Shown piece after piece: positions 25,682 through 33,477 of a stretch of DNA of 64,000 bases. The DNA is from Erysipelotrichales bacterium. GTDB lineage: Bacteria > Bacillota_I > Bacilli_A > RF39 > UBA660. The stretch is from the NCBI GenBank assembly GCA_022508565.1, contig JAFLUY010000002.1, forward strand, positions 94,001 to 158,000, written 5' to 3'. Under the pieces are notes generated by a model, which was given only the letters and a program-made list of their open reading frames with translations, made no database searches and was not told where the DNA came from. Within the stretch, counting starts at the first letter, position 1, and every line of letters begins with the position of its first letter. A program made the position numbers and the translations under genes.

Positions 25682-25710
25682 TTGAATATAAGGAAATTTA
25701 CTGATAAAAT
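25682..25710 (+). promoter_or_regulatory. Sigma-A promoter of the SipW-type cassette
   Basis: TTGAAT (25682-25687) and TAAAAT (25705-25710) with 17-bp spacing, 45 bp before the TasA-like gene. Confidence 0.55.
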
Positions 25711-25754
25711 TTTAATTAGAGTAAATAATAATAGGGAAAGGGAGAGAAAACATT

Positions 25755-26423
25755 ATGACAAACTCTAAAAAACAAGTAAGAAAAAATAGAAGAAATAAGA
25801 AAGGAATATTAATATTAATCGTTCTATTAGCTATTGGATTCGCAGCTGTAACTACAACATTATATATTAATGGTACAATTAGAATCGGGGCAAATCAAAA
25901 AAACTTTGATGATAAATTAGTTTTTACAAGTGCTAATATAAGTTATGATCAAAAATCATCAAATGTATTACAAACGACTATTACTCCTATTGGAGAAGAT
26001 GGAGTTAAAACATTAGAATTTTCTGTTGGAGTTTTCAAAAATATTGGAGAATATGCAACAGTAAATTATACAATAATGAATGATTCACAATATATAGCAG
26101 AACTAGAAGATATTGTATGTAAAGTATTTGATGAAGAGGAAACAGATATTACTGATAAAGTTTCTCAAAGAAAAGAATATATTAGTTTAGAAACTAGCAG
26201 TTTTGGCGCTAATAAAGAACTTAACCCTGGCTCTTCAACTAGTGGCTATTTAACAGTTACAATGATCAAATCTTATGTTGGTTCTACAGCAGTAGCAGAT
26301 GAAGAGAAATCTGAAGATACTGACACAAAAACATATACTATTAAATGTACAATCAAAGCAAATGCTAAATCTAATTCAGCATCTAGCGATAACGATGACG
26401 CAAGTGGTAGCGCTAGCGCATAA
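25755..26423 (+). CDS. TasA/camelysin-like exported protein, likely SipW substrate
   Basis: 222 aa. A basic start is followed by a long hydrophobic segment (about 17-36) and TTLYINGTIRIG, resembling the signal region of SipW-processed proteins. The mature part is beta-rich (YATVNYTIMNDSQYIAEL) and has one Cys pair (about 119 and 199). The C-terminal tail is Ser/Asp/Ala rich and low complexity. The strongest support is context: the next gene is a SipW-like signal peptidase and the third is a DUF5305-like membrane protein. It could form surface fibres; that is inferred. The ribosome binding site is AAAGGGAGAG. Confidence 0.65.
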   Translation: MTNSKKQVRKNRRNKKGILILIVLLAIGFAAVTTTLYINGTIRIGANQKNFDDKLVFTSANISYDQKSSNVLQTTITPIGEDGVKTLEFSVGVFKNIGEYATVNYTIMNDSQYIAELEDIVCKVFDEEETDITDKVSQRKEYISLETSSFGANKELNPGSSTSGYLTVTMIKSYVGSTAVADEEKSEDTDTKTYTIKCTIKANAKSNSASSDNDDASGSASA

Positions 26424-26465
26424 TAAAACAGTAGAATAAAAACTAATTAAAAAGTGGTGAGAAAT

Positions 26466-27599
26466 ATGTATAAATATATAATGCAACTATGCACAATATT
26501 GTTAACTATTTCTCTTTTATTCTTTAATATTTATTTTATAAAATCAGCTAGTTACGGTATTACAATATTAGTATTATTCGGTTGTTTAATAATAAGTAGA
26601 TTAATATCTGGTTATAGAAGACCTGATAAAAGAGATTTTATTTATAAAGAGATTTTAATAATAGGGTTGGCTTTTTTAATACAAAGTGTGTTATATTTAA
26701 TATCTTCTAAAAGTGGTTTTAATACCAATTTTAGTTCGATGTTTAAGAATTACATTTCTAAAACAACAATATTTTCAGTTTTCTTGATAGTTTTTATAAG
26801 AGAGATTATAAGATATATAGTTGTAAATATAGAAACTAGAAGAAAAATATCTAAAGTATTAATTAACTTATTACTATTGATATTGTGTGTTTTAGTAGAT
26901 TTGAGTGTTGCAACTAAAATATACACATTTACATCATTTACTTTAGTATATGATTTTATAGCGTTATTCTTAATACCTAGTGTAGCTAAGAATATACTAT
27001 TAAACTATTTAAGTGTGACTAATGGTTTTGTACTTACATTCTCGTATGTACTAATAATGGATTTATATATCTATTTTATGCCAGTTACACCAAACTTAAA
27101 TACGTTACTAGAAGCTGTAACATTATTAGTATTCCCTTATGTAGTTTATGCTATGTATAATAGTTTCACTGCAAGAAGAGTACTAATAGAAAAAAAAGAA
27201 TTAAAAAAAGAAAATAAATTAGTAAATACATTATCAATTATTATTTTTGGTATTCTTGTGTGCTTAGTATCAAGAGAGTTTAAGTACTCTATGATTGGAA
27301 TTGGCTCTGGCTCAATGACTGGTACTATAAATAAAGGCGATGCAATAATTTACCGAAGATATGAAGGAAATGAAAACTTGAAGGACAAAGTAATTGTTTT
27401 TAGAAAAAGCAATGTCTTAATTGTCCACAGAGTTATAAAGAGTTATGTGCTTGATAATGGGACAATCTATCAAACCAAGGGAGACTACAATGATAGTCCA
27501 GATAGTTGGGTTGTTACAGATGAAGATATAGTTGGTGTAGTTGAAAAACGAGTGCCATTTATAGCTTGGCCATCTGTTATATTAAGTGAAATATTTTAA
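26466..27599 (+). CDS. SipW-like signal peptidase I fused to a multi-pass membrane domain
   Basis: 377 aa from the ATG at 26466 (GTGGTGAG site; upstream in-frame GTG codons overlap that site). Residues 1-about 240 form seven or so membrane helices with no recognised family. The C-terminal part (about 265-370) is an ER-type (SipW) signal peptidase: the catalytic Ser lies in GSGSMTGTI (about 277-285) and the catalytic His, which replaces the usual Lys, in IVHRVI (about 319-324). A family-typical TKGDYNDSPD box follows. SipW-type enzymes process TasA-like proteins, in agreement with the upstream gene. The long N-terminal membrane domain is unusual: B. subtilis SipW is about 190 aa. Confidence 0.85.
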   Translation: MYKYIMQLCTILLTISLLFFNIYFIKSASYGITILVLFGCLIISRLISGYRRPDKRDFIYKEILIIGLAFLIQSVLYLISSKSGFNTNFSSMFKNYISKTTIFSVFLIVFIREIIRYIVVNIETRRKISKVLINLLLLILCVLVDLSVATKIYTFTSFTLVYDFIALFLIPSVAKNILLNYLSVTNGFVLTFSYVLIMDLYIYFMPVTPNLNTLLEAVTLLVFPYVVYAMYNSFTARRVLIEKKELKKENKLVNTLSIIIFGILVCLVSREFKYSMIGIGSGSMTGTINKGDAIIYRRYEGNENLKDKVIVFRKSNVLIVHRVIKSYVLDNGTIYQTKGDYNDSPDSWVVTDEDIVGVVEKRVPFIAWPSVILSEIF

Positions 27600-27615
27600 A
27601 AAGTGAGTGGTTAGA

Positions 27616-28707
27616 ATGGATAAGGTAGAATTACCAGTATTGAAAGGAAAAAGTAGTCAAAAGTATATACCAATGACAGTCATTGTGGGTATTGTTATAC
27701 TTGTGGTTTTGTTGTTGATAACTAGTTTATCTTTAACAATCAAAAAGACATATAAAATTAACTACAGTGATTCATCTGACTTAGATTATAAAGTATATTT
27801 AAAACCAAATGACTATTTTGAATCAAAATATTTAGGAAAACAAAAGCAATATATTTCAACATTAATTGATTATGTTGATGCTGATTTCACATATAGATTC
27901 TCAAGTGATGATGATATTGACATTGATTATGAATATTATATTCTAGCAAATCTTGTCATTACAAACACAGATGGAAAAACTATTAATGAGAAAAAAGAAT
28001 ACTTATTAAGTACTAAAAAAGTAACGGCAGAGAATAATAGATTAAGTGTTAATGAAAACGTTAAAATTGATTATGACAAGTATAATCAATGGGCTAAAGA
28101 ATTCATTGAAACTTATAAATTAACTGCAAATGCTAATTTAATAGTTAGTCTAAATGTAGATGTTAAAGGATCTAAAAAAGAATTTGATAAAACTGTTTCC
28201 GATAGAGGAGTTATTACTCTAAATATTCCATTAACCACTAAAACAGTAGATATTTCTATGGATTACGAATTATCTAATAATAAAAATGCTGTTTTACAAT
28301 ACAGTGAAGCAATTATTAAAAATAAAACATTGTTTACTGGAGGAATCGCATTTATTGTTTTGGATATTATAGGTATTATATCTATTATTGCTTACATAAT
28401 TATAAATAGAGATGAACAGGAACGTTATCGTGTTGCTCTTAATAAAATTTTAAGAGACAACGAAAGATATATAAGTGAAACAATTATTACTGAGAGAGTA
28501 GAAGACATGATGAAAACTAGATCATTAAGAATTGAAGTTGTAAAAACCTTTAATTCCTTAATGGATATTCGTGATAGTTTAAATAAACCAATTTTATATC
28601 ACGAAGAAAAACATGGTGAACAAGCTGTATTCTATATCATCAGTGAACGAGTTGGTTACATATATGTCATGAGCGTTGAAGATTTCATAAAAACTAAAAA
28701 GAAATAA
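27616..28707 (+). CDS. DUF5305-like membrane protein, partner of the SipW cassette
   Basis: 363 aa from the ATG at 27616, 16 bases after the peptidase. One membrane helix near the start (about 20-43), an extracytoplasmic region of about 200 residues with YKVYLKPNDYFESKYLGK and beta strands ending in TLNIPL, then a second membrane helix (about 240-262) and a cytoplasmic C-terminus of about 100 residues. This two-helix layout with a YxVxLKPN motif near residue 60 is that of DUF5305 proteins, which are often encoded next to SipW-type peptidases. The assignment is from memory of the pattern, so moderate. Ended by a long perfect-stem terminator. Confidence 0.6.
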   Translation: MDKVELPVLKGKSSQKYIPMTVIVGIVILVVLLLITSLSLTIKKTYKINYSDSSDLDYKVYLKPNDYFESKYLGKQKQYISTLIDYVDADFTYRFSSDDDIDIDYEYYILANLVITNTDGKTINEKKEYLLSTKKVTAENNRLSVNENVKIDYDKYNQWAKEFIETYKLTANANLIVSLNVDVKGSKKEFDKTVSDRGVITLNIPLTTKTVDISMDYELSNNKNAVLQYSEAIIKNKTLFTGGIAFIVLDIIGIISIIAYIIINRDEQERYRVALNKILRDNERYISETIITERVEDMMKTRSLRIEVVKTFNSLMDIRDSLNKPILYHEEKHGEQAVFYIISERVGYIYVMSVEDFIKTKKK

Positions 28708-28715
28708 TTTAATTA

Positions 28716-28747
28716 AAAAGAATTAGAAAATAATTTCTAATTCTTTT
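28716..28747 (+). terminator. Intrinsic terminator
   Basis: 14-bp perfect stem AAAAGAATTAGAAA (28716-28729) / TTTCTAATTCTTTT (28734-28747) with ATAA loop. Confidence 0.85.
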
Positions 28748-28796
28748 ATTGTTTATTTTTTTTATACGCTTTTATATAATTATTGTAGGTGATGAT

Positions 28797-29906
28797 ATGA
28801 GTAATATTTTAGATTACGTAAAACAACATAAAAATAAAACATTAAAAGAATTTCCTTTCAATAATGTTGATAATGTAATATTATCATCTATTTCTTATCT
28901 TGATTTTGGAAGTATCCTAAAGAATAGAAAATTATCAGTTGAAGAAGCAGGTTATTTATTTTTTAATAAGTATACTAAAAAGGAATTAAATAATAATTTA
29001 TTTTCGGTTACTGCTGCAATTAAGATATTCAAAGCAATTTATAAAACAAATAGATATAAAAATTTGATCCTTTATAATTATATCTATAAGACAAGTATAA
29101 ATAAACAATTCTCCGCAGTTTTTATTGATATTGATGAAAATATAACATTTATTTCTTTTGAAGGGACTGACGAATTAGTAAGTGGCTGGAGAGAAGACGC
29201 CGAATTGGTTTATAAATATCCAGTAGAATCACAAAAAGAAGCTATTAAATATATTAATAGAAATATAAGTATGTTTTCAAATAGAGATTATTTAGTTGGA
29301 GGACATTCAAAGGGTGGCAATCTAGCCTTAGTTGCAACTATGAATGCAAATCCAATAGTAAGATCAAAAATAAAGACAATATATATGAATGATGGAGTAG
29401 GTTTAAAGGAAAAACAACTTAATTCTAAAAAATATAAATGTGTAAAGAATAGAATAGTAAGAATAATTCCAGATCATTCAATATTTGGTTTAATTAATAA
29501 ACATGATGTAGATCCAATCGTAATTTACTCAAAGAAAAAAGGTGTAATGGCTCACAATATTTTATATTGGGAAACAGAAGGAACAGACTTTGTTCCAGCA
29601 AAACTATCTTTATTTAGTAAAAAATTAAATGAAAAACTAAAGAATTGGATTGAAACCTATGATGATAATCAAAGAAAAGAGGTTGTAGATGATATCTTTC
29701 AAATATTTGCAAGAGCCAATATAACTAATGTTTTAGCAATAAAAAAGGGAACAATTAATAAGCTTATTAGTATTAGACAAGAGTCTAAGCGGCTAAGTCC
29801 AAAATCCAAAAAAGCTCTTGATGAACTAATAAACCTCTTAATTGCTTTATTAAAAGAAGAATCAAGTAATTATATTAGTAGTAAGTTTTCTAAATTAAAA
29901 CATTAA
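28797..29906 (+). CDS. Mbeg1-like/DUF2974 alpha/beta-hydrolase (lipase-like)
   Basis: 369 aa from the ATG at 28797 behind TAGGTGATGAT; a longer frame starting further upstream has no binding site. The nucleophile elbow GGHSKGG (Ser about 170) and the preceding FISFEGTDELVSGWREDAEL strand match the DUF2974 (Mbeg1-like) lipase-class-3-related family. The rest of the triad is probably Asp in IPDHSIFG and His in MAHNIL. The C-terminal 90 residues are charged and helical. No signal peptide is seen, so it is cytoplasmic as is usual for the family. A TATAAT at 28775-28780 precedes it. The substrate is unknown. Confidence 0.85.
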   Translation: MSNILDYVKQHKNKTLKEFPFNNVDNVILSSISYLDFGSILKNRKLSVEEAGYLFFNKYTKKELNNNLFSVTAAIKIFKAIYKTNRYKNLILYNYIYKTSINKQFSAVFIDIDENITFISFEGTDELVSGWREDAELVYKYPVESQKEAIKYINRNISMFSNRDYLVGGHSKGGNLALVATMNANPIVRSKIKTIYMNDGVGLKEKQLNSKKYKCVKNRIVRIIPDHSIFGLINKHDVDPIVIYSKKKGVMAHNILYWETEGTDFVPAKLSLFSKKLNEKLKNWIETYDDNQRKEVVDDIFQIFARANITNVLAIKKGTINKLISIRQESKRLSPKSKKALDELINLLIALLKEESSNYISSKFSKLKH

Positions 29907-29940
29907 TTTGACATAATTTTATTAAATTAAATATATATTA

Positions 29941-29970
29941 TTGACGATTACTATGGTATAATTTTATTAT
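29941..29970 (+). promoter_or_regulatory. Promoter of the GNAT gene
   Basis: TTGACG (29941-29946) and TATTAT (29965-29970) with 18-bp spacing, just before the AAGGTAAT binding site. Confidence 0.5.
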
Positions 29971-29988
29971 AGATACGAAGGTAATAAT

Positions 29989-30513
29989 ATGGAATTTGAA
30001 ACTAAAAATCTTGAAGTTAAAAAATTTATTCCTGAATACATTAATATTATGTATCAAACATGGGGAACCGATCGTGATGTGGGCAAATATATGCCTGGTT
30101 TTAGAGTGGACTGGGATATTGAAGGTTTTAAAGATTATATTATCCGTACGTATAAAGATGAATATCACACAAGAGCAATTATAAAAGAAAAAAGCAGTAA
30201 TAGAATAATTGGTAATATTTCTTTATACCAAGAAGATAGTAGAAGTAAATCAGTTACCATTTGGTTAATAAAAGAATGTTGGAATAAAGGATATGGAAAA
30301 GAAGTCTTAAAATATATCGTTAAAGAACTTAAGAAAACTGATTTAGGAAGTATCTATGCAACATGCGATGCAAGAAACTTAGGTGCAAAAACAATTTTAG
30401 AAAAATGTGAATTTGAACTAATTGATTCAATACCAAATTATCGTGAAGATATAGATGGTAATATTGGTGATGAATTACTATATGAAATTGAATTAAAAAA
30501 AGTGCAATATTAA
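29989..30513 (+). CDS. GNAT family N-acetyltransferase (RimJ/RimL-like)
   Basis: 174 aa, full length for the family. It shows the GNAT core: an N-terminal beta strand NLEVKKFIPEYI, a substrate segment with VGKYMPGF and SNRIIGNISLY, the acetyl-CoA-binding turn WNKGYGKEVLKYIV (motif A, Q/R-x-x-G-x-A-like), and ATCDARNLGAKTILEKCEFELI at the end, typical of ribosomal-protein or small-molecule acetyltransferases. Substrate not predictable. The ribosome binding site is GAAGGTAAT. Single-gene unit with its own promoter and terminator. Confidence 0.88.
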   Translation: MEFETKNLEVKKFIPEYINIMYQTWGTDRDVGKYMPGFRVDWDIEGFKDYIIRTYKDEYHTRAIIKEKSSNRIIGNISLYQEDSRSKSVTIWLIKECWNKGYGKEVLKYIVKELKKTDLGSIYATCDARNLGAKTILEKCEFELIDSIPNYREDIDGNIGDELLYEIELKKVQY

Positions 30514-30537
30514 ACAAGATTTAAATCTTGTTTTTTT
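30512..30537 (+). terminator. Intrinsic terminator
   Basis: AAACAAGAT (30512-30520), TTAA loop, ATCTTGTTT (30525-30533), U-tract. Confidence 0.85.
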
Positions 30538-30576
30538 ATTGTTCAAAAGTTTATAATAAATTCAAAGGTGATGGTT

Positions 30577-31119
30577 ATGAAAAGATGTTCTTGGGTTAAT
30601 TTAAATAATGATCTTTATATAAATTATCATGATTATGAATGGGGAGTACCATCTCATGATGATACTTATCTTTTTGAAATGCTGTTACTTGAATCATTTC
30701 AAGCAGGATTATCATGGGAATGTGTTTTAAATAAGCGAGAATATTTTAAAGAAGCTTTTGATAACTTTGATTATAAAATAATATCTAAATACGATGAAGA
30801 AAAAATAGAAGAACTCATGAATAATAAAAATATAATAAGAAATAGTCTAAAAATAAAAGCTGCTATTAACAATGCTAAAATATTTATGGATATACAAGAG
30901 AAGTTCGACTCTTTTGATAAATATATTTGGTCTTTTACAAATGGCGAAGCAGTAGTTGGCAATGGGACTAATACAACATCAGTTCTATCAGATAAAATAT
31001 CAGCTGATTTAGTTAAAAGAGGAATGAAGTTTGTTGGAAGTACAATTATATATTCATATCTTCAAGCAATCGGTATTATTAATGATCATGAAGATACTTG
31101 TCGTTTTAAAAATAATTGA
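30577..31119 (+). CDS. tag: DNA-3-methyladenine glycosylase I
   Basis: 180 aa helix-hairpin-helix base-excision enzyme removing 3-methyladenine. The Tag zinc site is complete in sequence: Cys3 in RCSWV, His in YHDYEWG, and His and Cys in NDHEDTCRF at the C-terminus. The catalytic-pocket segment is LLLESFQAGLSWECVLNKRE. The ATG at 30577 is chosen because AAAGGTGAT ends only a few bases before the earlier in-frame ATG at 30571. The TGA stop lies inside the -35 box of the next promoter. Confidence 0.95.
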   Translation: MKRCSWVNLNNDLYINYHDYEWGVPSHDDTYLFEMLLLESFQAGLSWECVLNKREYFKEAFDNFDYKIISKYDEEKIEELMNNKNIIRNSLKIKAAINNAKIFMDIQEKFDSFDKYIWSFTNGEAVVGNGTNTTSVLSDKISADLVKRGMKFVGSTIIYSYLQAIGIINDHEDTCRFKNN

Positions 31120-31143
31120 CATTATTTATAATTAATATATAAT
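31116..31143 (+). promoter_or_regulatory. Sigma-A promoter of the second unknown paralogue pair
   Basis: Perfect TTGACA (31116-31121) and TATAAT (31138-31143) with 16-bp spacing. Confidence 0.75.
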
Positions 31144-31167
31144 AAAGCATTAAAAGGAGAGATAATA

Positions 31168-31896
31168 ATGGGGAATGAAAAAAGATATTACAATCGAAAT
31201 AGTATTATAGAAAATTATTCTAATATTGCAGCTTATCAAATTGATTTACTTCCATTTGAAGTACAAATGGCTGTAGCAGAAAGAATCTATGCAACTCGCT
31301 TAAACAGAGCAAGAGAACAAGGATCAATAGTAATAACCGGAAAAATACATCCAATATTTGAACAATATTTTAAACTTAATGGATGCGTTGTAGATGTCTC
31401 AAATGAATATGTTCAAGTATCAAAAGTAACTAGTGTAAGTGATGATACATACATAGTATCAGAAGAATCGAAGAATTTATTAGATTATTATTTAAATCTT
31501 GTTATTTCTGCTAGATTAGATGCTTTTGAAAGCTATTTTAAACGCCTTGGTGTAGAAAATCTTGAGACTGCTCCTTTAACTAGAGAACAATATCTAGCAT
31601 TAATGAGTATAAGAAATGAATTTGTTGATTCTATAAGTATTGAATTAACACAAGAAGAACTTGAAGGTATTATTGCAGCTGAATTGTATTTTATATTAGA
31701 AACCATAAAAACTAATAAAAAAGGAACTGTTCCTGATTATTTAGCAGATACTTATAAAGATTACTTATTAAAATGTGATGCCATGAGAGATATACATAAG
31801 GTCATGGTAGACATATCTGAAGGTAAAGATGCAGAAATATTTCCGGTTAGTTTTTTAAGTCTTTGTGAAAAACGTAGAAATAAAGACAAGAATTAA
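31168..31896 (+). CDS. Unknown protein, first of a tandem paralogue pair
   Basis: 242 aa, no signal peptide or membrane helix, mostly helical with a short beta segment. The landmark shared with the next gene is an 'LPFEVQMAVAERI...YFKLNGCVVDVSN...VSKVTSVSDDTYIVSEES' arrangement: a helix, a conserved Asn-Gly-Cys turn, then a strand and a Ser/Glu segment before a long helix. The ribosome binding site is AAAGGAGAG. No known domain or catalytic motif. Its TAA stop is 26 bases before the next ATG, so the two form an operon behind a strong promoter. Confidence 0.75.
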   Translation: MGNEKRYYNRNSIIENYSNIAAYQIDLLPFEVQMAVAERIYATRLNRAREQGSIVITGKIHPIFEQYFKLNGCVVDVSNEYVQVSKVTSVSDDTYIVSEESKNLLDYYLNLVISARLDAFESYFKRLGVENLETAPLTREQYLALMSIRNEFVDSISIELTQEELEGIIAAELYFILETIKTNKKGTVPDYLADTYKDYLLKCDAMRDIHKVMVDISEGKDAEIFPVSFLSLCEKRRNKDKN

Positions 31897-31921
31897 AAAA
31901 AATAAAAGGGGAAGAATAATT

Positions 31922-32695
31922 ATGATGAGTATTAATTTTAATAAAGATGACTATATTAAAAATTATAGATTAACATTAAGAGAGTTTCATTTAATGGGCC
32001 CTGATTTACAACTTACTTATGCACACAGATTATGTAAGGACATAGTTGAAAAAATACCAAATATAGGTGATGAACATAATACAACCGATTATATTCCAAC
32101 ATCACGATTTGCTACATATTTCAGAGCTAACGGTTGTCTAGTTAGTATAATTGATCATGGAGCTTTTGGTCTTACTACAAATATTAAACGCGTATCTAAA
32201 GATACTTATAAACCATCTGAATCTTCAGAAGAGTTACTTGAAGAATATAGACTAAAAGTTGGAACAGCAAAAGCTGAAATAATTGAAGAGTTACTAACTG
32301 AATATTTTTCTACACTTACAAGTGAGTTAGCAACAGATAAAAGAATGAATTTAAATCTAACAACAGTAGAAGAAATATTAACAACTTTTGAAAGCGAAAT
32401 TTTATCAACAATATATTTAGGTGATGAATTTCCAACTAGAGAAGAAGGGGAAAGAATTATTTCCGCATATGATAAAGGAAATATTAAACTATCAAAAGTA
32501 GAATTATCTAATGAACAAATAGCAAAATTTATTGGAGCAGAATTAGCTCAAGGTATATATCATCTTGAATTAGGAGAAGATGTAATCCTATCTGGCTCTG
32601 ATTCTATGTTAATGGAATACTGTGATTATTTAAGAAGTTTAAATTATCAAGTTATTGAGACTGAAGAAAAAGCAGTAGTTAGAAAGATTGTTTAA
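31922..32695 (+). CDS. Unknown protein, second of a tandem paralogue pair
   Basis: 257 aa from the ATG at 31922 (AAAGGGGAAG site; ATG 31925 also possible). It aligns by eye with the upstream protein: 'MGPDLQLTYAHRL' with 'LPFEVQMAVAERI', 'YFRANGCLVSI' with 'YFKLNGCVVDV', and 'RVSKDTYKPSESSEELLEEY' with its SDDTY...SEESKNLLDYY. A short C-terminal extension is specific to this copy (CDYLRSLNYQVIETEE, beta-strand-like). Soluble, no recognised family. Followed by a weak hairpin and the T-box promoter. Confidence 0.75.
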   Translation: MMSINFNKDDYIKNYRLTLREFHLMGPDLQLTYAHRLCKDIVEKIPNIGDEHNTTDYIPTSRFATYFRANGCLVSIIDHGAFGLTTNIKRVSKDTYKPSESSEELLEEYRLKVGTAKAEIIEELLTEYFSTLTSELATDKRMNLNLTTVEEILTTFESEILSTIYLGDEFPTREEGERIISAYDKGNIKLSKVELSNEQIAKFIGAELAQGIYHLELGEDVILSGSDSMLMEYCDYLRSLNYQVIETEEKAVVRKIV

Positions 32696-32704
32696 GAAAT
32701 TATA

Positions 32705-32733
32705 TTGCAATTTCTTCTGAATAAAAGTATAAT
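32705..32733 (+). promoter_or_regulatory. Promoter of the T-box-valS unit
   Basis: TTGCAA (32705-32710) and TATAAT (32728-32733) with 17-bp spacing. Confidence 0.7.
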
Positions 32734-32739
32734 TATATT

Positions 32740-32958
32740 GTAACTATAAAGACAAAGAACAAGAGGAGTAAAATAATTTAGTTATTAGGGATGAAAGGTC
32801 AGAGACTGAAAACCTTTCTTAATGAGATTATTTGAAGGTAGCTTGGGAGTTGTTATTCTGAAAATATAGTAAGAATAAACGTTACTCGCGTTAAGAGGTA
32901 AGAGAAAAAAATAAGGTGGTACCACGATTCTTCGTCCTTTGGAGAATCGTGTTTTTTT
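32740..32958 (+). promoter_or_regulatory. T-box riboswitch (tRNA-Val responsive, transcriptional)
   Basis: The T-box core AAGGTGGTACCACG (32913-32926) is near perfect and overlaps the 5' arm of a terminator: CACGATTCT (32923-32931) pairs with AGAATCGTG (32943-32951), followed by seven T. Stem I elements lie at about 32760-32860; GGTA near 32837-32840 in TTGAAGGTAGCTTGG could hold the GUA Val specifier, which is uncertain. Uncharged tRNA-Val should favour the antiterminator and read-through into the unknown gene and valS. Confidence 0.92.
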
Positions 32959-32971
32959 ATTCAGGAGGGTC

Positions 32972-33463
32972 ATGGAGACAGTAGTACATAAATATTTTAT
33001 CTTAAACAGCGATTTGGAAGTATTAGTTTTTATAAAGAATGATGATACTCCAACATTATTCTTACCAAGAATTAGCAATAATGAAGTGACTGAATTTTCA
33101 TTTCATAAAAAACTAATAAAGCTTTTTAAAGATGTGGGTGTTGATTTTACTTATACAACATTTTTAAAATCATCTTCAACTACAAGCGATCGTGAAATTC
33201 TAAGGTATGTAAATAAGAAAAAGGTTTATGAAAAAGATAAACATACGCGAAAATATTATTTAACATTTGCTGACTTTGATGATGAAACTATAAGAAGTAT
33301 TAATGAGTTATGTGCATCATACAACATTTTACCTTATTATGTTTCTGTTTATGAATTAGACCGTTTTGCAACAAAAGATTTTCAATATGAAAAAAAGGGC
33401 TTAGCTCAAGTTGAATGCAATGTAAGAGATGCATTAAAGGTATTAAAAATAAAATTAAAGTAG
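32972..33463 (+). CDS. Unknown 163-aa protein between T-box and valS
   Basis: Start at ATG 32972 behind a strong AGGAGGGT site; an upstream in-frame extension would start inside the terminator stem. The protein is soluble, with alternating strands and helices, and has no Cys pair motif. Landmarks: [17 protein letters not shown] at the start, [15 protein letters not shown] in the middle and [16 protein letters not shown] at the end. I do not recognise a family. Its position after the T-box terminator and 15 bases before valS means it is co-induced with ValS when Val-tRNA is short, suggesting a role in Val supply or tRNA quality, but this is inference. Confidence 0.75.
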   Translation: METVVHKYFILNSDLEVLVFIKNDDTPTLFLPRISNNEVTEFSFHKKLIKLFKDVGVDFTYTTFLKSSSTTSDREILRYVNKKKVYEKDKHTRKYYLTFADFDDETIRSINELCASYNILPYYVSVYELDRFATKDFQYEKKGLAQVECNVRDALKVLKIKLK

Positions 33464-33477
33464 AAAGGGTGATTATC

